In this document: positions 11,809 to 24,024 of the stretch, in pieces
How the letters are laid out: each line of letters starts with the position of its first letter
How positions within the stretch are numbered: the stretch's first letter is position 1
Notes under the pieces: generated by a model
What the model saw: only the letters and a program-made list of their open reading frames with translations
Databases searched by the model: none
Told to the model about the DNA's origin: nothing
Origin: Talinum fruticosum
Lineage: Eukaryota > Streptophyta > Magnoliopsida > Caryophyllales > Talinaceae
DNA length: 64,000 bases
Assembly: GCA_021018815.1 (NCBI GenBank)
Contig: JAITYX010000007.1
Span: 7,751,001 to 7,815,000 of the forward strand
Direction: 5' to 3'
Made by a program: the position numbers and the translations under genes

Positions 11809-13129
11809 TTGATAAACCGGAATTTTACGTTCTTTTCTCGCTCTTTTATTGGCTAACTTCGACACCTCGAAGGCCTTCTCACCTAAATTTTCATTTGATT
11901 TCGCTTACTTTCTTTATTTATGATTTAAGTGTGCGAATTTTTTTGTTTTGAGGTAATCCCGCCTTTTATGATGAAGAATAGATCTTTCAAAGTGCTAAGG
12001 AAAAGAGCGGGAAGCCATAGAAGGTCGGAGAACGAAGAAAGAAGTCAAGCCAAGTCGAGCACAGCTGTAGCACTGGTCGTGTCTGAATGAAAGAAGGAAA
12101 AGAAGACCTAGCACAGGTTGTGCTTGAAACCCAAAAGGTCAACACAGGCAATGCCAAAGTCAGCACGAGGCCATGCTAGGAATTCGGAATTTAATTAAAG
12201 AAGTCGTGAGCTTGCACGGGTTGAGCACGGTTTCAGCACTAGTCGTGCCAATCGGCGAGTTTCGTTTTTCTGCACATTTTATTCCGAAACCGTTAATTTT
12301 CGACACAGGACTTTTATGTCTGTGTATTCTAGGCTAGTTTCTCTCTACTTGTAAACACTTATTTCAATTGTTAAGAGATCAAAGCTTAGAATTATTCCCA
12401 TCTAATCGCAAGCTAATTCAAGTTTACAGTATTATTATTCTTCTCTTTACTTTTATCTTGTATTCTTTTTGGTGTTCATTCTTCAATCTGCTGTCAAATT
12501 CCATGAATATGTGTGGCTAAATTTCCAACTTAAGTTGGGGATTTTCCACTAATATGCTAGTTTAATCGTAATTTATGCTTTGATGCTAATTTGTAATTGC
12601 TTGATGAATTTCCGACTTGTTGATACTTATTGAATTGGTGTGAGGTTCGAGAGAATCCTACCTTTATTGTTTTTGGGAATTGAGTAAACTTCGAGAGAAG
12701 AGGCTTAGTTCTATTTCAACTTGTTGGATGATTACAACTTAGATATGAGAATAATTTAGGTTGTTATTAAGGGAAGAGTCGATTATCATGTAATTCTTTG
12801 GTTTTAATTGTGTGAGAACAACAATTAATTCAATTGAGTTAGCTTAATGACCTTCAAGAGAAGGCTTAGGTGGTTTGAACTGCATCGATTCCCTAGTTTA
12901 TCTCGGTTGTGAATAGTGTAGAAGCATGTAATTAAGATTGTTGGCATGTTAGTTTGGTAAATCCTGCCTAAGATTTTCTTTATCCGATTTTATTTCCTTT
13001 TTTAGTGCTTGCATTACCAACCAATCTGAATTATTCCTTTGCTTAGTTCATAAGGACATTGAACTTAGACTTGCATGAGACCTAACTCCCCGAGACCGAC
13101 AACCGTACTCTCATTAGTAGTACAACGAG
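11809..13129 (+). mobile_element. Solo LTR of a Ty3/gypsy element (Tat/Retand-like), inserted in the copia element
   Basis: About 1.3 kb with no coding domain. It contains the alternating GAGCACGG, CAGCACTAGTCGTGCC and AGCACAGG words (12050-12240) common in Tat/Retand-type plant LTRs. The 3' end reads CTAACTCCCCGAGACCGAC and TAGTACAACGAG (13083-13128), like the end of such LTRs. It sits exactly between two copies of the copia hinge. The boundaries are estimated from the hinge repeats; a short AGTT occurs at both edges, but a clean 5-bp target-site duplication was not seen. Confidence 0.55.
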
Positions 13130-13130
13130 T

Positions 13131-13208
13131 TGTGTCGGTCCCTTTGAATCCGACCAACCGTCATCCCATGTAGACTACATCTAAATCGGGATTGTCAAAC
13201 CCAAACAT
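13131..13208 (+). repeat. copia hinge, second copy
   Basis: Second copy of the hinge at 11699-11775. This one continues directly into the reverse transcriptase frame (NLVPYAKASKHCKWVDAM), so it is the copy in its original context. Confidence 0.85.
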
Positions 13209-14670
13209 GTTTTATCCCTATCCGTGTCTCTTGCTTGAAGTTAAACCTAGTTCCTTATGCTAAAGCTTCTAAACATTGTAAGTGGGTTGATGCAATGATT
13301 AAGGAGTATAATTCTCTTTTCGCCAATGATACATGGGATTTGGTACCTTTGTACCCGATCAGAATCTTATTGGAAGTAAATGGGTTTATAAGATCAAGTA
13401 CTTATCCGACAAGTAGTGTCGAGAAATACAAGGCTTGATTAGTGGTAACAACAAGCGTGTATTGACTACCATGAGACATTCGATCCCGTGGTCGAATCGA
13501 TGATAATTCGACTTCTTTTTTTTAGTTACTTCTTACAATTGGCCTAGGAGATATCAAAATGCATTTGTTCATGGCACTCTAACCGAGGAAGTTTACATGA
13601 AATAACCCCATGGGTTTGTTCGATCGAGCTTTCCAAGGCATGTCCGTAAACTAAAAAGGTTATATATGGTTTGAGGCATGCCCCATGGGCTTGGTTTCAC
13701 AGCTTTAGTAGCTTTCTTATGTCTCGTGATTTTGTGGGTAGTCATATCGATATCCTTCTATGTTTATTTGTCGCATTGACTCTCACATTCTTGTCCTTTT
13801 ACTCTATGTTGATGACATTGTTCGACGAGAAAACTCTAAGGCTCTGCTTCACAAATTTATTAGCCTTCTTTTTCAAGCAATTTGTTATGAAAGATCTTGG
13901 TGATTTTCATCACTTTTTTAGTATACAGGCAGTCCATTCTCCCTTAGGCTTTTTTTTTTTATTCAGTAGAAGTACGTTTTTGTTCTTTTCTATAAATTTT
14001 AACTATAACTATAACACCTGTTAAAACACTTTCTGTTGCTCGAACCAGTTTATATATTTCAAATGGTGAATTGCTTGCAAATCCCACACAATATCGAAGT
14101 ATGGTTGGAGCTTTACAATACTTAACTACTACTCGACTCGACATTGCATATGCGAGTGCATGTAATTTCTCGGTTTATGCATGTTTCCCGCACTACTCAC
14201 ATTCACACTGCGCTATTTGCAAGGCACCCTGGCGCATGGTTTGTGGTTTTGGTTCGCCAAGTTTCCTAACTTGGTTGTGGTATATTCTAATGCTGATTGG
14301 ACTGGCCACAAGGATTCTTGTCATTCCACCACTCGGTTACGTTGTTTTTCTTGGACCTAATTGTATTACTCGGCACACCAAGAAGCAACTTACTGTCTCC
14401 AAGTTGTCCATTGAAGCGGAGTGTCGTGTACTTTGGTTATACGAGTTGCTAAAGCTATATGGGTTCACAAGCTTCTCTCGTGATAATCTTGAGATCTTGG
14501 TTACCCAGCTTGTTCAATTATACTTGCGACAACATTAGTACATGGCTGCAAATCCTGTGCAACATGATCGTAGTAAGCACATCATTGTGGTTGTTCGTGA
14601 AAAGATTGTTGATGAAGATCTCGTAGTTCGTTATATCCCTTCATCTTTGTATATATTTTTATGAAAGGAC
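13209..14670 (+). pseudogene. copia reverse transcriptase and RNase H remnant
   Basis: KHCKWVDAMIKEYNSLFAND and TWDLVP (13270-13345) open the RT. YEETFDPV-like and FVHGTL-like blocks follow, then LRHAPWAWFHSFSSFLMSR (about 13670-13730) and an LLLYVDD-equivalent near 13800. RNase H and its linker are seen as YRSMVGALQYLTTTRLDIAY (14089-14148), SIEAECR (14408) and the terminal HDRSKHIIVVVREK and VRYIPSSL (14562-14650). Frame changes occur about every 100-200 bases. Confidence 0.8.
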
Positions 14671-14740
14671 TTCCTTCTTAACTTTTCGTATTACTTAGAT
14701 AAAATCTATCAGTAGGACCGCCGATAAGATTGACGGGACG

Positions 14741-14952
14741 TGATAGAGGATATATTAGGTAAATACTTAATTTTGTTTGTATATTATTGACTATATGTAC
14801 AAGACTAGACACTTAGGTTGGTAAGCCATCATATCACTAAATCTCACACATGTGTCATAGTATTTATTTTTTTAACAAAAAAGAATATATAAATGGTCTC
14901 GTTTGAGATTAATTTTCTTTGTATGAATTGTTTCTGTACTACCCGAACAACA
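14741..14952 (+). mobile_element. Probable 3' LTR of the second copia element
   Basis: TGATAGAGGATATATTAGG begins just after a purine-rich tract that follows the end of RNase H, the place where a copia 3' LTR starts. The segment could close at GAACAACA near 14952, giving a short LTR of about 210 bp. The matching 5' LTR is not present in the window. Confidence 0.4.
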
Positions 14953-15468
14953 ATTTCTTAGTTTCTTACCTGACCTTGAGCCAATGAAAGCAAGGCTAGC
15001 AGTGGTTAAAGAGAAACCTCAGACAAATTTCCTAGGCATGGAACGTGGAATGGAAAATGACTAATAAATCAAAATGAATGTAGTGTTGAACAAAAATACC
15101 ACAGATTATCGACACCAAAACTATCAAGTTGCAAAACTTGCAAGAGTATCAAGAAAATTTGACAGCAGGAATCCCAAAATGGACTGCCTTTTTCTTTGTA
15201 GTTCCTCTCTTTTATCCTACTCTTCTAAGCAGTTAAGACTATAACCTCACTGTTTGATGCCTAAAACAAGCTCTTACCTGATCGCCGTTAAAATGAGTCA
15301 ATACCCGAACCAGAGCCTGAAATTCAGCACAGATGATAAGCTGGAATAAACTGCCCGAGGTTCGTTCTTGACTCATAACTGTTTGCTATGATGTTTTCCT
15401 ATGCCATATACATTATTTCCCTGGCAATTTGTTGGGAAAAAGATCTGACAGTGAAGGGGTTGGTTAGT

Positions 15469-15914
15469 TCAATTGGCAACAAGGGAGTCTCTGATCTTCT
15501 GAATAGTGCAGGACATGAGATTGTTAACAGTGTCAATCGATTCCACAGTGAGCTTTGCTGTAGGAAGGTTGCTGACCAGAATCTGGAATCCTAGGGTCAG
15601 TACGGATGCACTTTCATTGGCATCGTTGGTTAAAGTAGGTAAGTTAGGATGTAGGGGACTGTCAGATATTGCAAAACCTGAGGGGAGAAGAGCCAGATAG
15701 TCAGAATCTCCACCCCTCATGACTGACTCCATGGAGACGGAGTCAACCGGAGCATACACTATGAAGGAACCTGTTCGGTCCATCCATGACTCCTGTAGTA
15801 TCAGCATGTTGCTCTCCCTTGGTGGTGCAGCCTGCAAATATAAAAGATTGCTTTAGAACTTGACCAAGCAAACAGTTCATTGGGGTTTGTTTACTTTTGG
15901 TAACAAGTGGTAAA

Positions 15915-15969
<55 letters not shown>

Positions 15970-18900
15970 TTGATTATGTACATGACAGAGTCTACTCACA
16001 GGAGGGCAGAAAAGGGAAACGCAGTTGGTTCCATCATGGCTCTTGGAGAGGCGGGCAACCACTTCCATGGGCCCACCATTGGCCAATATGTCCCATTTGC
16101 CACGTAGTTTCTCATCACGTAAGAAGTCAAAGAGGTGTTGCCGAGGCACAGGAATCCAAACCGACGTTGAAGCACTCAGCACCACACCAGAGGGTTCCCC
16201 AGGCTCATTTATGCTCACCCGGCTCATCACACTCACATCAGCAGCCAAACCTCCGACCTGCAGCCTCTCCCACCGCAGACAAGATGAGCCACAGAGCCCC
16301 GAACAGAAGTTGTTGGTTATGCGCCTCATTAGCTTCAAGATGCTCCTCCTGCCCTCTAGGGTGATTACTCCTGCTCCAATCAAAGAAATATAATGAAATT
16401 GGGAAGGGGTAAAAAAATTTCTAGTAGTTCAATGATAGGAAGGCTAAGAGTAGGGATTTTGGGGGAGGGGGACCTGGGTTGTTTCCAGGGGTAATTGTTG
16501 TGGACATGAAAGCAGCTGCACATTCACGTTCCCTCTGGAGAGTGGCGAGCCACCTTTGAGCTTCAAAGGCTAATCCAGACCTCATTAATGGGCGATATAG
16601 TTGGTGAGTACAACTTTCATCATACTCGACATGTTCAATCCAGTTAACCTGAAACCCAATCATGTTACTTAAAGAGTTAAGACAAAAATTTGCAACCCAA
16701 ACTTCATCCTCAAATGAAACTCTTGTTGTTTCAGACACTGCACGGAGGTTGTATGAAAGCAAAAAGAGTGCAATCCACATAAATTCTGTCAGAAAAGAAG
16801 TAGAAATTGAGCTCAAGAGGAAGGTTAGTCTCATGCTCTTAGCTTGGAGGGATCTGGCATTTGACAAAACTGACCCCTATGCATCCAATCCAAAAACAAA
16901 GACCCAGAAAGGGAAATTCAATTATTTATTCATACCTAAATTAATTTGCTAAACCAAACCAGCCAGCAATTTGCCCGGCAGCCTACATTGCTTGTTATTT
17001 GTCAATAAACTTATTAGCCAATTCGTATGAACAACCCACTATCCATGGGGCCTATCTGAAATTGACTCAACCCATCCCAATCAAAACAAATAATTTAAAA
17101 ATACAGATTTTCAAGCTCTTACATGCCGCACAATGTCTAAAGTTTACAGGCAAGGACACATTTTGTTGGGTATTACAGGCCAAATTCGGCTCGAAAAATG
17201 TGAAATCACACTGTCAAACATGAATAATAGCTTTTAAGCATTCAATATGCATATTGGACACTTTAGGAGAAATTGCTAGAAGCCTAGAGTACGACATCGA
17301 TTTTTTGGTCCTTGAAATAACAAAATAGATTAAGTTTGACAAGTACTTGTGGGGTAGTTTTCCCCTCTTTGCCCTTCGGAAAATAAAAATGGAAGCTACA
17401 TAGCAGGACAGAAAGTGCACGGTCGCATTACAAGGACCAAGGTGGCATATTAAAACCCAAATCCAGTTCATCTGATTTCTTGGATAATACAGAGCTGATT
17501 AAAAAAGGACTTGATCAGAATAGAAACATCAAATGCTTAATTTATGTAACACCCAAGGATGTGATTTCCCTAGGCTTTAAAAAACTATTAAGCTCTAGCT
17601 AACTATCAGAAAAGAGGGAAAACCCTTCTTGTTCTCATCCATAATGAAAAAAATAGATTAACTAAGCAAAGAAAATAAGCAAGTCCAGCCTTTGAAATTC
17701 AAAGAAGCATCCACCACATAAACAAATGGACAAGGCGTACAAATTAAGAATCTCAGGAAATCCTAAACTTTCTCCCATTCAGAAAAATCTCGTGCAATAT
17801 GCCATCGTTTTTGTCAACTGTAAATAAAAAATAATTTTTACAGAAGAAGGAAATGATCTCGACATAATGGTCCAAAGGTCATTACAAGCCCCAATTCTGA
17901 AATCTTGTCATCCCAGTAATTCTTAGATCTTAATTATGCCCAAAAGGTTGCAATTGTTCCACGCTTTAGAACTCTTTAAAAGGAGAAATTCCTTTAGCAA
18001 CAGGAACCAAGTTGCTATGAAGGGAAATGTTAAGCTACTTTATTCTGCCTTAGCTGCATAAGGGTATGCATTGAAGCATAGAACTCAGCCGTTCTTGGAT
18101 GATGTTGTGGTTTAGTTTAGAATGAAGACTAGTGTCCATAACATTTTCTATTTACTGCTTATATTTTTTATTGTGTTTCAAAAGATTTCATCTCAAAAAA
18201 AATGTTTTTTGAAAATTTTTTGTGGGTCTCTTTGACATCGGACTCTGTGGTTGCATGAGGGCTTGCAAAGGGATAAGGTTACCTATATTTGGATCTCCCT
18301 AGACCCCATGGACGCAGGACTTACACTCAGTTGTTATTGTTATTGTAAGTGTCCACATGGCATACCCATGTCAATGCCCAACATAGACACTTTAAATCTT
18401 AAAATGAAATAAAGAGTTCAAATAACATAAAAATTGGCACGAGTTTATGAGCAATTACCAGGGAATAGCCATTGGAAACATCCTGCACAATACAACCAGA
18501 AGGTAGTCTCCTCCACTTCATGGACGAGCCTTGAAAGGAGAATTCCCTTATAGAGTCAATAGAAACATCAACCACAGCCCACATGCCCTCTGAATGCTGC
18601 TTACAGAACCTCAATATCTTCTCTTGGCGGACAGGCACAAATGGTGATGGAAATACGAACTCCGCATTCATCTACAATAAGATGGCATTAGAGTTTGTGT
18701 TCCCAAAATACAACAACAGAGTGAAAAGAATATACCAGCTGCACATACCAACTGCAGTTCACCATCTCGGGTTGCACTATCACCACGGAAAAGAACCTCA
18801 ACAGTATTGGCTTTGCCAACCAAACAAGGAAACATGTCTTGCCAATGGCTCTGATTAATTAGAAAAACAACAACAAATTAATGGCTGTCTCGAGAATATA

Positions 18901-20632
18901 GGCGGTTTGTCAAGTAATCGATATAAAGTAACAAAAGCAGCATAGTATAACATCTTGTAGAAGAAAAATCTTCAGCACCATGCCAAGCCTTCACCTCTAG
19001 TTAATACAGGCTAGAACAAACTTTTCGGTAATTACTACCTGGACAACTTTAACAAAATACTCTATTGGAAACGACAGAATTAACCAATCTTGTTTGACAA
19101 AAAAATCAACAAAAGGCCCCATGAAAAGAACACCGGCAGCTTTTGGAAAATGAGAACCTACTTCAAATTAGCGAGACCAACTCAACCATTCTGGCATGAT
19201 TTTTGCCAACCTAATTTGATGCAAATAAAAACAATAACCGCAGCCATGAAGAAAGGGGTAATTAATGCTTACCGGGGACATCATTGTTTCCACAAGCTCC
19301 AAGCTGGTGATAAAAACCGAACCTGTCTCCCTAGTAGCATCAGTAATGAAGCCACAGGGTTTTGCCCCGAAGAAAGGGGAGAACTTCTTCACATACTCAT
19401 CATGATTTAGTGCTTCCTTACACCCATCCAATCCTTTAAACCACAGGGGATTATCAGTCTGAGCCATGGCAAGCAGTTCATCCATAGCAGCCATAGCAGC
19501 TTGCATGAACACCGTCTTCTCAAACTCACTGCTGATAGAGCCAGTCAATGTAGATGCCAAAGGAGAGTTGCTCGAAACCCCATTGTCAAGGTTATGCCCC
19601 ATGGAAAATGAGGCAGGTGGACCCATTATGCCATTTAACCTGCCCCTTCCCATGGATAGCTCAAGGTTGGAATTTGGAGCAAGGGATGAACCCGGACTAA
19701 GCAAATCGGATACTGGCTTCCCTAAGAACTTCTCTGCTACAGCACAAACCCGGGCCAGTTCATCCCTCAGCCGGGCATTCTCAACCCTAAGTTGGTGGTC
19801 ATCCATAGATATTTCCCCAAGGATAGCAGGACCCCCGCAATTTTGGCATAGCGGGTTTCTCATAACATCCTTTAATGCCATGTTCTCAACCCGAAGCTTA
19901 TCATATTCTTGCTTAAGGACTACATTTTCATGCCGTTCTATTTGTGTCTGCTCTTCCATCAGTTGGTATATCATCAAAAAGATAATTTCTTTACTTTCAT
20001 AAAGAGATCATAGCAAAAAGAATACAAAATCTATGCAATCTTTAATTACCTTCATCTGGGTTCGACGATTCTGAAACCAAAACTTAACCTGCCTGCTCTC
20101 TAAACCAAGTCTCCTTCCAAGCTCCAGCCTTTGCTTCTCATCTGGGTGAGCACAGTTCTTAAAGAAGCTAACGCCCCACAAAATGACAGAGATTTAGTCC
20201 TCTTCTCAAACTAACTTCCCAACAATCATACAGATTTAGACCAACTAACAACATATTTTACCAACTCATTTAATTTCTACATTAAACACTAACCCCCCCA
20301 AAAAAAAAAAAAAAATTCTCCACATAAAGCCCACCCTTTTTAAATGGTAATTTAATGAAGAGTAAATTTGAATCCTCACCAAGAAAATTGAATTGCATTA
20401 CAACAAAAGGTAAGAGAAATTACTTTTCAAGTTCTTGAATCTGCTGGGGAGTGTGCCTATGGTATCTCTTTCTCCTTGTTCTCCTAGCATTCTCAGAAGC
20501 TCCCTCAGGCTCAGGATGATCCTCAACAGAGACAGTGTCATAGTTGCCACTCCCAGAATCCTCTCCTTCTCCCATTATATTTTCTGCACCAAAAGGATCT
20601 CCATAGCACCCCATTTCTCCTTGCCCCTCCAT
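15469..20632 (-). CDS. Class IV HD-ZIP homeodomain-START transcription factor (ANL2/HDG1 clade)
   Basis: Eight exons on the minus strand: 20632-20424, 20167-20050, 19947-19273, 18850-18749, 18671-18459, 16648-16474, 16370-16000, 15831-15469. All introns are GT-AG and phases agree, giving 741 residues, normal for the family. The start is the first Met of MEGQGEMG, the N terminus seen in ANL2-like proteins; a Met eight codons upstream (20656) is in frame but less likely. Residues about 51-110 are the homeodomain, with recognition helix [15 protein letters not shown]. About 110-185 is the zipper-loop-zipper with CQNC (C143, C146), and about 256-480 the START domain. The C-terminal HD-SAD ends [19 protein letters not shown], closest to ANL2. 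Family members are nuclear and control epidermal identity and anthocyanin or trichome traits. Odd: the usual GYSKVTW of START reads GYSLVNW across exons 5/6. The exon 6 donor is GTCCCC, a poor match. Confidence 0.93.
15917..15966. repeat. (AT)n microsatellite in HD-ZIP intron 7
   Basis: About 50 bases of pure AT inside the short intron between exons 7 and 8 of the HD-ZIP gene, close to the exon 7 donor at 15999. Confidence 0.97.
18225..18345 (+). mobile_element. Degenerate SINE-like fragment in HD-ZIP intron 5
   Basis: GGGATAAGGTTACCTA then CCCTAGACCCCATGGACGCA, ending in a TTG/TTA-type tail (18331-18345), follows the 3' half of the Au-type plant SINE consensus as I recall it. The tRNA-like Pol III head is not clear and no target duplication was found. 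Confidence 0.4.
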
Positions 20633-21067
20633 TTCACCCTTCAAATCCACACACAAAAAATAAATAAATAAAAATAACTCTAATGCATTAGGTTATGATT
20701 CTGGAAGCGCCTTTGATGAACACATGCACTTAATAGCAGAATCAACAATAGGGGAAAAACCAATATACATGGGCTTGTTCTTAGAGAGTTAAATTTTACT
20801 CTCAAAAAAAAGAGAAAAAGAAAAAGAGGAAAGGGTATACGGGGAACTGGAGAGAGGGAAGAGACAGTAGGAAACAGAGAAAAGGAGAGGAAACGAAGAA
20901 TTAATCCAGAAAACAAAATAATTATGATTTGCTTTTTTTTTTTGTGGATTATGTTTGGATTGCATCAAAACACCTCAGAAAATTTTCAGTACCATTTCAA
21001 GACCAACACTTGCTTCTTTGACGCACACCCACAATCACCAAACACAAAATATCTCTCTATCTGTCTG

Positions 21068-21110
<43 letters not shown>

Positions 21111-21502
21111 TCTCTTTCCCAGGGGAAAATGGAGCCAAAAATCAGAATGGAGAAAGGAAAATTTAGAGAGGGAGAGATATTGTGCGGGAAAGGGACAGTG
21201 TAGAGTGTGTTAGGAGCGTAAATTGTCAAAGATTCGTGGACCCTTTTTATTTCTCTCTCTCTCTCCCTCTCTCCCTCTCTCTCCCTCTCTTCCTCTCTCT
21301 CCCTCTCTCCCTCTCCCCCTGCATGTGGTGATCCAGAGAAAATGTAAGTTAGAGAAAATGTATTTTAACAAAAACAAGGGGGAGTAGTCAAGTAGGAGAA
21401 GAAGAAGTCTGGGGTTTTAAAAAATGAGTAAATTAGCAGAATAGTAGCTGACTCACTTGCAAATTTCAATGGCAAGGAATCACTTTGGTCAAAATTGATG
21501 CC

Positions 21503-21544
<42 letters not shown>

Positions 21545-21720
21545 CTTGTGGATCAGTGCTCTGTTTCTTCACTCCTATCAATGGCTTCCTCTTTCTCTCT
21601 CCTCTGCTCTGCTCTGAATAAAATAAAAGTCATTCCAGGACAAATTTGACAGTGAGAAAGTCAGCGGAAGAGAGAGAAGTAGAGCTGAGGCTCAGCTCAC
21701 AAGAAAAGAGCCGTTTCAAC
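20633..21720 (-). promoter_or_regulatory. HD-ZIP upstream region with clustered GA/CT tracts
   Basis: No competing gene here. Pyrimidine tracts on the plus strand (GA-rich in the sense of the gene) occur at 21051-21110, 21247-21320, 21505-21540 and 21592-21616. Such tracts are typical of plant leader sequences and are binding sites for BBR/BPC (GAGA-binding) proteins. A palindromic TAATGCATTA at 20681-20690, 50 bases before the start codon, resembles HD-ZIP IV L1-box-type sites (inference). A weak TATA-like AATAAAAAGG on the minus strand lies at 21251-21242. A 5' UTR intron cannot be excluded. Confidence 0.5.
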
Positions 21721-21868
21721 TTCGATCAAGAATAGCTATTAGGGATTAGCTATATCCTTCTCCCTTTGTACCCAAAAAGTGTCTCTACTCCCATTTTAAT
21801 CATTTCTGAAATAAATGTTCTGTCTCCTAAAAAAGGCACCCAAGTAAATTTTTTCACAGCATATAAAC

Positions 21869-23229
21869 ATCATGCTGATTGAAAAAAAAAAATCATCACA
21901 CAGAATAATCTATATGTTAAACTTGACTTACTATGAAGTAATTTATGAGTCAATATGAGCATGTATTTATCTTTTTCAATATCAATACGAGCTAATATGA
22001 GCATGTATTTATCCTTTTTAATATCGATATGTGAATAAAACTTTTGATACTCACATTTCATATTTACAAAAAGTAAATTTTAGCAAAGTTGGCAACAGCA
22101 ATTTCATATAAGTATTATTGTATTGACATGAGCATAAATCGTAATCATGTTGAATAATCTACAAATTTGATGATGTTAATAATTTTAATAACCGTATGTT
22201 AGAATGCTGGAAGAAATCACCTCAACATGGGGTAAACATCCTTATCTTAAGGAAGAAGGTGAATGGTTCAAATTATAATTTGTCTTTTTATGAAAACTGT
22301 TTAACTTTCTAAGAGTACATATGTTAACCCTTTTTTTTTTTTTTTTGAAGAGGAATCATACGTAAGATTTTATAAAGAGATACAAACTTTTTATAATTAA
22401 AAAAAAAAAAAACTCTTAAAATCCTACTAATTTTACATGTCTCCATGTCCCTATATTTAAAGTGGTCCTCAAATGTTATGTCTTTGGCTTCTATAAGAAT
22501 ACATATAGATGGTAAATGTCTTCTAACATAATACTTTTTAAATGTCTTACCTTAAACCTCAATCAATACGGTGTGTGCTTTAAAATTATCAAATTTTCAA
22601 CTGTTGCAATTGACTATCAATAGTGAAGCCTCAATATTCATCATCAACCACAACAATGAGAATAAAAAGTACTCTAATCGAATCAACTTTATTAGAGAAA
22701 ATGTGTCTCGCAACGGTATATTGAAGAAGATTTATGGATAAAAATATAATTTTACATAATTTATGAGTGACGTAATCCTTACACGATTCAATCACACCAA
22801 ACGTTGTATTCAATTTATTACATTATAATATTGGCTTTGTTTGGCAAACATATATAGGATGATAGCTATCGGTTGTTAACTATCAACTATTTAAATTAGT
22901 TGTTTGTATTAGTTGTTTTGTTAAAAGATGTTCAGTAAAATTAGTTATTTTAGAAAAAGATGTTTGGTAAAAATTTATTCATGTCCTTATATATAAATTG
23001 TCATTTAATTGAATATATATTTTTTATTAATTATTTTATTTTCTTTTCAAATATAATTATATTTATGTTATGTACACAAATTAACTTCATTTATTAAACT
23101 TTGTTTTCTTACTATTTTTACAAATTTTGTATTTATTATTTAGCTAATATAATCTTTGTTATATTCAATTTAAATAAAAAATAATATCTAATGGTAGTAG
23201 TAGTAATGACGGCGAAGACAACGACGACG

Positions 23230-23284
<55 letters not shown>

Positions 23285-23400
23285 TAATAATAAAAGGATT
23301 TTAAAATTTAATAATCTAAACTTTGGCATACTTGGAAACTAATAAACCGCTTAGAAAATTGTCATCAATAAATTGTACTCTTGATTTTACTATTTCTAGA
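21869..23400 (+). repeat. Block X, copy 1 (direct duplication)
   Basis: About 1.5 kb that aligns in the same orientation with 32669-34066, from ATCATGCTGATTGAAAAAAA to the AAT run (about 23232-23292) and on to TTTTACTATTTCTA. The sequence is AT-rich, noncoding and differs by small indels and substitutions. A hAT-MITE-like piece with GTTTGGCAAACATATAT and tandem TTAGTTGTTT words lies at about 22845-22980. Confidence 0.88.
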
Positions 23401-23625
23401 ATAGATGGAGAAGTGCACTACTGTGGTCTTGAAAATTTTAACGTACTTTCGGGATTATAGACGATCATGTATTCCCGTGGCTAATTAGCGTACAATTATA
23501 TATTAATTAGTGTATAATTATATCACTAATGGTGTATACCAAAATTAAAAATGTGAGGGGAACGAGCTTAAAGTTGTGATTCCTTGTTAGAAACTAACTA
23601 TAATTTTGTGATCTCTAGTCAAAAA

Positions 23626-23710
23626 ATGAGTGAAAGCACATCTAATACCTTGAAATTGAGTGAGAGAATGAGCGAAAGCGCATCTACTATCTTCAAATTG
23701 AGCGAGAGAG
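23626..23710. repeat. Two-copy 42-bp imperfect tandem repeat
   Basis: ATGAGTGAAAGCACATCTA at 23626 recurs as ATGAGCGAAAGCGCATCTA at 23668, with the following bases also matching. The stretch 23400-24024 around it shows no gene. Confidence 0.8.
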
Positions 23711-24007
23711 AATGTGACGAAGAGAGAATGTGAGAATAAAAGAACGCGAGAGAATGAAACTGCTTTGTTTTCAATTTTTTAAAAAAAAAGTATATTATCA
23801 TCGCGCTGGATTATATTTTCAGTACCGAACCTAAATCTTTGTTACTAAAATGGGCCTAAACCTACTCCAGGAACTGGTAGATGGTCAACACTTGATAGTG
23901 ACAAGATTATTTTCACTTGAGTGAGTAGCGAGTCCACTTAAAATTGACAAAGTCCATAATCACTTCAATTTCTAGCCCAAACTCCAGAAACCCAAAAGAG
24001 GAAAACT

Positions 24008-24013
24008 AAAAAA
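24008..24013 (-). terminator. Pol III T-run terminator of tRNA-Val
   Basis: Six T residues on the minus strand, 11 nt past the 3' end of the tRNA-Val gene. Confidence 0.7.
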
Positions 24014-24024
24014 CGGAACAATAA

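Larger units (their letters stand above)
10455..14952 (+). mobile_element. Second degenerate Ty1/copia element, interrupted by a solo LTR
   Basis: On the plus strand: GAG-pre-integrase and integrase remnants (10465-11400), a hinge ending in NRHPM-TRSKS (about 11720-11775), a gypsy-type LTR insertion, the same hinge again (13131-13208), then reverse transcriptase, RNase H and a short 3' LTR. The gag and 5' LTR are missing; the element begins right after the AAT microsatellite. Many stops and frameshifts. It belongs to a different copia lineage from the element at 1-5190, judging from the LPTPILQNQTLFEVLF-type integrase tail. Confidence 0.8.

Noticed and set aside
1..14952. Endogenous pararetrovirus or other viral integration
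   Set aside because: All pol-like domains follow copia or LINE order; no viral movement protein, coat protein or envelope-type frame was seen.
15897..16393. Several plus-strand open frames overlapping HD-ZIP exon 7
   Set aside because: They run antisense to a well-supported exon and through the AT microsatellite; no domain is recognisable.
20924..21203. Ser/Leu-rich frames upstream of the HD-ZIP gene
   Set aside because: They are translations of the CT tract and leader sequence.
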